Assembly (NCBI RefSeq): GCF_000471905.2 | Contig: NW_006494789.1 | Span: forward strand, 1,209,437 to 1,273,436 | Source of the DNA: Amborella trichopoda | Lineage: Eukaryota; Streptophyta; Magnoliopsida; Amborellales; Amborellaceae | Length of the DNA stretch: 64,000 nt | Reading direction: 5' to 3' | Shown here: piece by piece, positions 58,101-64,000 of the stretch | Numbering within the stretch: position 1 is the first letter of the stretch | How the letters are laid out: each line of letters begins with the position of its first letter | Position numbers and translations under genes: made by a program | The notes under the pieces: model-generated | Databases searched by the model: none | Seen by the model: only the letters and a program-made list of their open reading frames with translations | What the model was told of the DNA's origin: nothing

Positions 58101-61100
58101 TTTTCTAATTATCATAAGCCGTTTGCTAAATCTTATGAAGTCTAGAGTACAGATTGTTGTAATATTAAAAATGTGATAGAAATAATAATGTTGATGATAG
58201 AATAATATATATGTATTACTGTAATATTAACGATATAACAATTTATATGTAATATTGTAATAAATATTATAATACTTACAAAAAATACTTACAATCCTAA
58301 GCAAATATTATGAAAATCTTATAATTATATCGATCTAATTATGTAATTATATATCAATAGTACTAAAATTATCAATATTATAATGGATGCAGTTTCTATA
58401 CGGCCTAGGCCTTATGAAACAAAGCAACGCCACACCTCATATCCTTGTCTGGAAAGCATTTTGGGCATCGGGAAATCTCCACGATGGCTCTAAAATCAAT
58501 TTCCAACATCAATATGAAATTAGAAGCTCAAAAGATAGTACAAATCTTGTGGATCTGTGAACAAATCTTGTGGATCTGTGAACACTTAATTTTAGGGCGA
58601 AATGGACAGTCTAAATATTGTATTACTATATATACAATTTTTAGAGCTTTAAATCTTTTGTTTTCACAACCATAATGGTCAAGGCCGGGATGATCCATAG
58701 AAGGTTTTCCAATGCCAAAACTGCAATTTTCGGTGAGTTTTGAGGTGAGGCTTTACTTATTTTCATAGGGCTGCAGTACTATCAAACCATTTTCCTATTA
58801 TAATTATATACAGAATTGTAATAATAAATATTAAAAATGCTAATTATTTAAGTCTATAACTAATTAATACATTTGTAAATCATATCAATATCATCTCTAA
58901 TTTACTTCATTTGTTATGATTTTTTAAATATCACAAATAATTTATCATATTAAACTAATGGACATGCAATGTAACAACACACTGATATGCAATAAGCGAT
59001 CACATAAATAATCACATGATTTGCCAATGGGAGAGTGCATAGATATGCAATGACATTAGAAGAATAACAAATTATTCATAGTGGAAAAGCAAGCAATAAC
59101 TTTTATTTATAGAATGTTATGTGCTTTGAGGAAATATTGTCCACATTTAAATAGAGGTTGAATAAAAGTGTAAGTATATTCAAACCAAATAAGGACAATG
59201 AATCAATTTTATAGTTCATCTATGTACATTAGGCTTCCTTTTGTCTTTTGTTGTTACGGAATATCAGATATGCTTGTAACCATGTACTTCACTACTGCTT
59301 GATTGTAAAAAATATTTAGTGAGGCCCATACTTTCAAAATTCTCTATTTTTGCATGGCATGTTGTGCAACATCAACAATATTTCCAAGTAGAATGTTAAA
59401 TATATGCATTAAAAAGTAATTGACTTTAAGTAGTAAAATAAATTTGAGAAAAAGATGCATTTGGAACAGTAAACTAGGTGGTGCGGAAGATACTACGAAA
59501 CGCCTATAGGCAAAAATGAACAGTAATTTCGCCTACCCACATCACCGTCCAAAGTTCATCGCACATTCACGACTGTCCGGTAGTATTTCATTTTTTATTT
59601 TTTTCTACAAATCGGAATGACCTGAAATTTGGGCGTGTGTTCATAAAAAATAAGCTCATCTACGAAAAATATAAAAAAAAATATTTTACATGAAAAAAAT
59701 TGACCAAAATACCCCCAAAATGTTTTGGGATGTTTTGGTCAATATTGTTTTTGCGAATTATTTTTTTTATATTTTTATTAGGTGCACCTCACTAAAGTGT
59801 ACATACGCTCCAAATTTCAGGTCATTCCAATTCGTAGAAAAAAAAAATGAAAAATGAAACAATATCGGGCAATCATGACCGTGCGATGAACTTTGAACGG
59901 AGATGAGGGTAGGCGAAATCACTGTTCATTTTTGCCTATAGGCGTTGGGAAGACTTTTCCATGTGGTGCAGTGGTGCTTATACTTTTTGTTGAAGGTTGT
60001 AAAGCTCTTCCACCGTCGTACCTAATAAATGCACTATGCCTTTACTGAAGAAAGTTATTTTTAACTCCGTCGTATCATCTATTGGATGACATTTAAGACA
60101 ATACCTGTAGAAGCTTTTGTGATATGTGAAATGTTTAGATATTATATATAATATTAAGAAATATAAGTTTGGTTTATGACTAAGTTACATGAGGCCAGTA
60201 TCCCCACATCATCTGAAACGCATATTGAGCTATGGTATTTTGTTTCTTCGATTAGTAAGTTTTTTTTTAAGCATTTCAATAATCTCCTATACCATATTTC
60301 ATTGTCGACATGAAGTATTGTTGTTTCAAGTTGTGAAAAAAAAGCATTTCACCAACATATACTTTGATAACATGATATTAGTCTATGTAGAAATTAGTAA
60401 ATGATAGAGTAATCCATTTTGAGTTCATACCTTTTGAAGCTCAACAAATTGCATATTCGAAATCTCTTTTATTTTCTTTGTTCGTGACATTTTTTCTCTT
60501 TTTTGAGAGGATGGTGGTGTTGTCAATTAGGGTATACCATTTGCTCCATATATTTCAAACCTGAATTCGATGAATTATGGACTTGATTAAATTTTACATG
60601 TTTAGTCATATGATACCAATACTTCCTTCAAATGATTCAATTTATCCAATAAAATGCAAGAGGAGACAATTTTCAATTCACCTCGCATTTGCCATGACAA
60701 TCAACACAACTCAAGGACAAGCAACCCCCTTCGTTCGAATTTTTTTAGAGTATTATGTCTTCGCTTATGGGGAACTATATGTTGCATTCTCCAGGGGTAC
60801 AACAGACAAAACACAAGTGTTTTTTTGAAAAAAAAATTATCTTTTCTGTGTACTGAAAATATCGGATGTCTGCTAAGAGACCACAAAAGTGTTTATTAAG
60901 GAATATTCATTACAAATAGGAAATTTCACAAAGAATATCGTATATAAAGAAATTTACAATAAACCATAGCTTCCCAGTAAAAAGACATGTTATTGACCTA
61001 AAATAATTGAAGCTTTTATGCTACAACTAAAAGTAACATCCTTTTTTGTATTAATAGAATTTCTTAGTTCAGATTACAAGATGGAAGGTCGAGAGATACC

Positions 61101-63900
61101 CATTCAGTCACGTATTCGAGTAAAACAAACATGATCATATAAAAGGTCGATTGTTAATTGTAAGGACAAAGACAAAACAACTTGCCAACAGAGATGAATA
61201 AACAAAATAAATGCAAACATGATCATGAGGCTACTCTTTATAGATAGGGAGGTACCCCACACAAAATAAATGCACATCCTTTATCTACATTATTTACTGC
61301 AGTAAATTCTCAATTCATTAATTTTTGTTCTTAACGTACTTAATGGTTCACAGAGAGTAGAAATTGAAGGAATTATATATAATAATAACTTTGACCATTT
61401 CACATCTACACTCAAGGAGAGATCAGTGTACAAAATAAATGAAATTGTGTTCCAAGAGAGCAAAGTGAATATCAAGTGTTACCAAATGAATATGAATTCA
61501 TTGTAACTCATCGCACCAAATTCCAAGAAGAAATAAATACAGCCACCCAATTTCACATCCAGCGGTCAAGATTAATTGTGACCACCTTGTACAAAAGGCC
61601 AAAGGTCCCTTTATATACTTTCCGAAAAGATATTCATCTGGCATTTCTAAAGTGGAACCCAAATTTTCAAATCGAGAAAATCCTCCTATAGATCCCGAGG
61701 GACTAAATTGATTTTTTTTCCTATCATGGGAGAATGGTGTGCACGCCCTCATGCAAAATAATCTTAACAGGAAAAATTACTGAAGATGATGCCAGAAGGA
61801 TGGAACCAATATCCTTTATTATCAATCACTTGTATGCAGAGTACATACAACTCCAAATTGAGTAGGGTGACCAAGCAAATGTGATTCATTCTATGGATTA
61901 TGTCTAATTGTCTCTCTGGGGTGTATTGGAATACAAACAAATAATGACATTGACTAAATCATTGAAGCAAAATATTTGTATCATTACTACTAATTGCAGA
62001 AACGCGGGAAGAATATAACCCTACTAGGACACCACACTAATATCTAGAGGTCATCATTATGACCATGCATCACCTCTAACCTAGTATTTTGTGAACGCAT
62101 AAGCCATAGGTTAGACATATCACTTGTTCATAAAAAATGAGCTAAATAACAAATCCGAAGACATGCAGTAGGCACTTAGTTGAATGCATGAGGTCAAAAT
62201 TAGAAACATTGACTGTTATTAGTTCAAGAATATTCGATATTAGTGCAGTAACTCTCCCTCACATTTCTAACAATGGGAATTTATCACATAAAATGCTGAA
62301 ATCGATCTCATACTACCAAAGTATAGGCCAGTTTTAGTTAAATGTATATTGCCTAGATAAATAAGTTGTTTTCCATGTATCTTTTTGGTTATCATAATGA
62401 AAAGCAAGCCTACCAATTATACATATTTTCTCCAAAATAAGGATTAACAATTCCTAAAATGGAAGTGCCACTCCCAATAACATATGAAACAATCAATCAT
62501 AGTCAAGCGATTAGGACATCATATATGATATTCCCAACATATCTAAATGATTTGCGATGTACCTGAGGAAGGATCGAGCCCATCAAATTTGCACAAAGAG
62601 CAGTAACTGCCCCAGCAGTGATAATGTATCTGTAAAAGAAGCGCCAAGAGAAGTACAACTAAATGCCATCAAATAATACCCAACCAAGAAAACAGGCATA
62701 ACAGACGTATGCTCAACAAGCTTGCAAAAGAACATGCAAAAACAATGAAAAGATAAAAAATATAAAAAACAAATGATTCATTAAATTTTGATTTTTTACT
62801 TACGATGCCCATTGCATCCCTTGACTAGCAAATGCAGAAGATATTGGTGTGTCTGGGTCCATAGCATAATATGGTACAAGACCAACAATAACAGCAGATA
62901 CCAACATATACAAAACACAGCATATGGCCAATGCAAGCCCTATGCCCAAAGGCAAATCACGCTGAGGATTCTTCACCTGTGACAAGGAAGAATGAGATAT
63001 AGATGAAGTAAGTACTGAATAGCCGAAAGATATTATGTTCCTGTGGGAGTATACTATGCATTTACTCCCTCATGTAAAACCCAATCTAGGATTAACTTTA
63101 GGATCTCAAATTCTGGGTATGTAACATCTTCTACCCATAGACTAATCTCAAAAGAAAAAAAAAAAATCAAATTGCACTCTCTATGGGCTTGAGAAAGTAA
63201 AACAAATTGTCTCAAGATTGAACAGAGGCCGTCCAGTTTTTGGAGGGTGAGATGTAGTATTAGAAAACTCAAGATTCAAAGTTTTGTCTTTTGAAAATAA
63301 TCATCTAGTAATTCTTAGGTGGTTCCCAGAACTTCAGATTAAAAGCATTCTCCCAAATAGGTTTTGTAACCAGGGCAGTATCCAAGGATAATGTTCTCTT
63401 CTATATATGCCAAGAAATGAGGCTCACAAAATACAGTGAACTAGCAAATTGAGAAAGAAATAAGAATGAAGTAGTTAGAAAGGCCAAAAGAAACAAAAGG
63501 GGAATTAAAAATCAAAGGCAAGGGACATCAAAATCTGGAGAGCCGTTGGTTTCTTGCCCACAGACATTTCACTTGTCATATAGTACTTTCTTGGCTTCAA
63601 ATCGGAAGGTGAAACCAAGGAATCATATCATTCATGTATGCGCACATGCATACAGTTAGGCACCCACAGACCCACAATGATGAACCCAACAAATACTCTA
63701 TTGTTAAGTTACAAACAACTCCTAATTGCATATTCTTTTTCTTACACTCAATCCAAAAGAGTGTACACAATACAATAATGTGCCGAAAACTGTTATTTCC
63801 TACCTCCTCAGCAGCACTTGCAACTGTATCAAAGCCTATATATGAAAAGAAAACAGTTGCAGATCCGGCAAGCATCCCATTAAATCCGAAGGGGAAGTAT
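51283..63900 (-). CDS. Cationic amino acid transporter (vacuolar CAT2/CAT4-like), 3' nine exons; 5' end outside the window
   Basis: A multi-span permease of the APC superfamily. Plant CAT2/CAT4-type members sit in the vacuolar membrane and move basic and other amino acids. Exons, minus strand in order: 63900-63804, 62976-62804, 62629-62563, 56095-55937, 55252-54958, 54433-54325, 53753-53641, 53116-53041, 51439-51283. All introns are GT-AG and the frame is kept, giving 414 residues to a TAG. Family marks: SYIGFDTVASAAEEVKNPQRDLP, PRILMAMARDGLLPP, QLAGMVSVGTLLAFT, ILRYVPPDE, WIDQDDGRHSFGHSGGF and a C-terminal span LWLIIGVFIYLFYG followed by SLSDAVYV. Full-length relatives are about 630-640 residues, so roughly 220 are missing beyond 64000. 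The intron 55937/62629 (6467 bp) is transposon-filled and spans an assembly gap. Confidence 0.92.
51555..51938. mobile_element. Mutator-type MITE in the last CAT intron
   Basis: 384 bp, from GGGCGCGGTTTCTATAG to GTATAATCTTCTTCC. Flanks ATAAAAATT (51546-51554) and ATAAAAATA (51939-51947) match at 8 of 9. Palindrome is degraded (GCATCTTGATATCCAGATG). Confidence 0.8.
52113..52490. repeat. Minisatellite of CT runs alternating with an ATACCAACAGGATATG unit
   Basis: A core TACATATACCAACAGGATATG recurs about seven times (near 52188, 52236, 52270, 52306, 52350, 52393, 52435), separated by (CT)n tracts of varying length, giving units of about 34-50 bp. One copy reads ACAGTATATG. Located in the last CAT intron. 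Open frames across it encode repeated SISCWYMY-type peptides and are artefacts. Confidence 0.9.
52786..52963. repeat. Two-copy tandem duplication, 89-bp unit
   Basis: CAATTTATGAACATACTC starts at 52786 and 52875, followed by closely matching sequence (GTGAAAGTTTGTTAATA, CTTATCCCCTTCCTCTC). Few differences, so it is fairly recent. Confidence 0.88.
53041..53116 (-). CDS. CAT exon, FMCPFVPLLP helix
   Basis: 76 nt: FMCPFVPLLPVCSILINVYL then LINL. Acceptor TGTTTACAG, donor GTTTGTAT. Confidence 0.92.
53206..53591. mobile_element. Mutator-type MITE in a CAT intron
   Basis: 386 bp, from GGGTGTGGTTTGTATAGAGCC to TATATAAATTTTTTCA. Flanks TTAAAAGAA and TTAAAAAGAA are the same but for one A. The left end shows the nested hairpin AGAGCCAAGGCTCT. 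Confidence 0.78.
53641..53753 (-). CDS. CAT exon, WIDQDDGRHSFGHSGG
   Basis: 113 nt: LIRISVGGVGAMLLLGGLTV, LLWIDQDDGRHSFGHSG. The IDQDD-RH-FGHSGG block is a family signature. Confidence 0.93.
54105..54190 (+). mobile_element. RTE LINE 3' tail in a CAT intron
   Basis: ACCCCTAATAATTGGGATAAG, then GCTCAAATGATGATGATGA is the typical 3' end of plant RTE elements with a short ATG-repeat tail. No coding part remains. Confidence 0.6.
54325..54433 (-). CDS. CAT exon, helix after the variable loop
   Basis: 109 nt: DKVNDKRRRKLAAGSIASVC then IGVLLAASTASAEFLP. Acceptor TTCTTGCAG, donor GTGAGC. Confidence 0.88.
54958..55252 (-). CDS. CAT exon, VSVGTLLAF helix and hydrophilic loop
   Basis: 295 nt: VSVGTLLAFTVVAISILILR then YVPPDEVPLP, followed by a long variable loop (about 65 residues, with CTCCAVDS and ending MKEKDE). 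The loop is cytosolic in plant CATs and differs most between paralogues. Confidence 0.92.
55937..56095 (-). CDS. CAT exon, PRILMAMARDGLLP block
   Basis: 159 nt, 53 codons, PRILMAMARDGLLPPMFSDV to DVSQLAGM. This is the most conserved cytosolic loop of the family. Donor GTAGGTTA. Confidence 0.94.
56726..56745. other. Assembly gap, 20 N
   Basis: Twenty N inside the large CAT intron, at the edge of an RTE LINE fragment. Confidence 0.99.
56746..57260 (-). pseudogene. RTE-type LINE C-terminal fragment
   Basis: Minus-strand residues, with stops: KLKGKFYKMAVRPAMLYGTQ-like, then ...DEDVEMDEWQDENG and NRRDEGK-like, RHMQCRPNTTPFRR-like. About 20-30 bp (CCTTTTGGGCCTTCCCTTTA) is repeated at about 56823 and 56859. 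This matches the region at 1640-2095. Confidence 0.6.
58385..58795. mobile_element. Mutator-type MITE, divergent subgroup, perfect 9-bp TSD
   Basis: 411 bp, from GGATGCAGTTTCTATACGGCC to ATCAAACCATTTTCC. TATTATAAT flanks it exactly at 58376-58384 and 58796-58804. Has a small internal tandem repeat (AAATCTTGTGGATCTGTGAA twice near 58543). Related to 16640-17155 and 21571-21943. Confidence 0.85.
59501..59944. mobile_element. 444-bp foldback element with ~150-bp near-perfect inverted arms
   Basis: Starts CGCCTATAGGCAAAAATGAA and ends with its exact reverse complement. Arms continue inward (ACAGT-ATTTCGCCTACCC / GGGTAGGCGAAATCACTGT; AAGTTCATCGCAC / GTGCGATGAACTT; AAATCGGAATGACCTGAAAT / ATTTCAGGTCATTCCAAT), to about 59660 and 59785. 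The centre carries GACCAAAATACC / TTTTGGTCAAT, extending the fold. A transcript would form a long hairpin. Confidence 0.85.
60574..60831 (+). pseudogene. Helitron PIF1-like helicase C-terminal fragment
   Basis: An 83-codon open frame encodes the last helicase motifs of plant Helitrons: IPILPSNDSIYPIKCKRRQF, then AFAMTINTTQGQATP (motif V/VI region) and GELYVAFSRGTT. Helitron helicases usually read AFAMTINK-QGQT and GQLYVA-SR. The rest of the protein is not visible nearby. Confidence 0.8.
62563..62629 (-). CDS. CAT short exon
   Basis: 67 nt: YIITAGAVTALCANLMGSIL then PQ, between acceptor TTTTACAG and donor GTACATCG. It is a membrane helix. Confidence 0.92.
62804..62976 (-). CDS. CAT exon, VKNPQRDLP loop and following helix
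   Basis: 173 nt: VKNPQRDLPLGIGLALAICC, then VLYMLVSAVIVGLVPYYAMD and PDTPISSAFASQGMQWA plus two bases of a Ser codon. Donor GTAAGT. Confidence 0.93.
63037..63390. mobile_element. Second MITE family, copy in a CAT intron
   Basis: From TTCCTGTGGGAGTATACTATG, CATTTACTCCCTC to GTTTTGTAACCAGGGCAGTATCC, with partly inverted ends (GTAAAACCC near the left end, GGTTTTGTAAC near the right). The right third matches the end of 21425-22410. Confidence 0.55.
63804..63900 (-). CDS. CAT exon with the AYIGFD-type membrane motif
   Basis: 97 nt: completes a codon, then YFPFGFNGMLAGSATVFFSY, IGFDTVASAAEE. Donor GTAGGAAA. In APC transporters the YIGFD segment lies in a membrane helix lining the substrate site. 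Confidence 0.92.
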
Positions 63901-64000
63901 CTGTAGATAGCAGTAGATGGATTAGTAATTCCTTGATTTGCAAAATAACAACATTAATCAAAAGGGCATTTGACAGAAGTAGCTAAAAAAGAAGAGATTT

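Larger units (their letters stand above)
56096..62562 (-). other. 6.5-kb CAT intron
   Basis: Contains the 20-N gap, an RTE fragment, a MITE, a foldback element and a Helitron helicase fragment, each listed separately. The remainder, such as 57260-58375 and 60832-62560, is AT-rich with no gene seen. Confidence 0.7.

Noticed and set aside
1..64000. CRISPR array, bacterial operon or prophage
   Set aside because: The spliced genes, LINE/LTR/MITE content and plastid-targeted enzyme show a plant nuclear genome. The tandem repeats present lack regular unique spacers.
1..64000. tRNA or rRNA genes
   Set aside because: I found no cloverleaf-capable sequence with good A and B boxes and no rRNA similarity; only the weak SINE-like head at 15138 was worth noting.

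Overview
This is nuclear DNA from a flowering plant. It is AT-rich and gene-poor, with long introns, many (GA/CT)n microsatellites and dense transposon remnants, and it carries three plant genes with canonical GT-AG introns. The sequence alone does not fix the species; a woody dicot or magnoliid would fit. Three gaps of exactly 20 N (11675-11694, 43242-43261, 56726-56745) show it is a scaffold.

Layout. 1-22.9 kb is intergenic: remnants of L1-type and RTE-type LINEs, several inverted-repeat (foldback) elements, small hAT-like MITEs, and many copies of one ~350-450 bp AT-rich element. I interpret that element as a Mutator-type MITE: it has inverted ends, a conserved internal palindrome CATCTCGA-NN-TCGAGATG, and 9-bp target duplications that are perfect or nearly so at several copies. 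23.2-38.5 kb (+) is a complete plastid biosynthetic threonine deaminase gene, the first committed step of isoleucine synthesis. Its nine exons join in frame. Intron 3 holds a hAT-like element and intron 7 an internally deleted Ty3/gypsy LTR element with an intact CCTGT target duplication. The last exon, which encodes the end of the isoleucine-sensing ACT-like region, is present twice (34460-34621 and 38350-38490). Both copies have an acceptor and a stop, so the locus may make two C-terminal isoforms.

38.5-48.2 kb holds MITEs and a decayed L1-type LINE on the minus strand (43.4-47.6 kb). 48.2-50.2 kb (+) carries the last three exons of a conserved plant protein with one C-terminal membrane span; I do not recognise its family and could not find its 5' exons. 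51.3-63.9 kb (-) is the 3' part (nine exons, 414 residues) of a cationic amino acid transporter most like the vacuolar CAT2/CAT4 group; its first exons lie past the right edge. Its introns hold MITEs, a minisatellite, RTE and Helitron helicase fragments and a 444-bp foldback element.

Threonine deaminase and the amino acid transporter both belong to amino acid metabolism, but nothing in the sequence shows they are co-regulated. The points most worth testing are the duplicated terminal exon and the MITE family.
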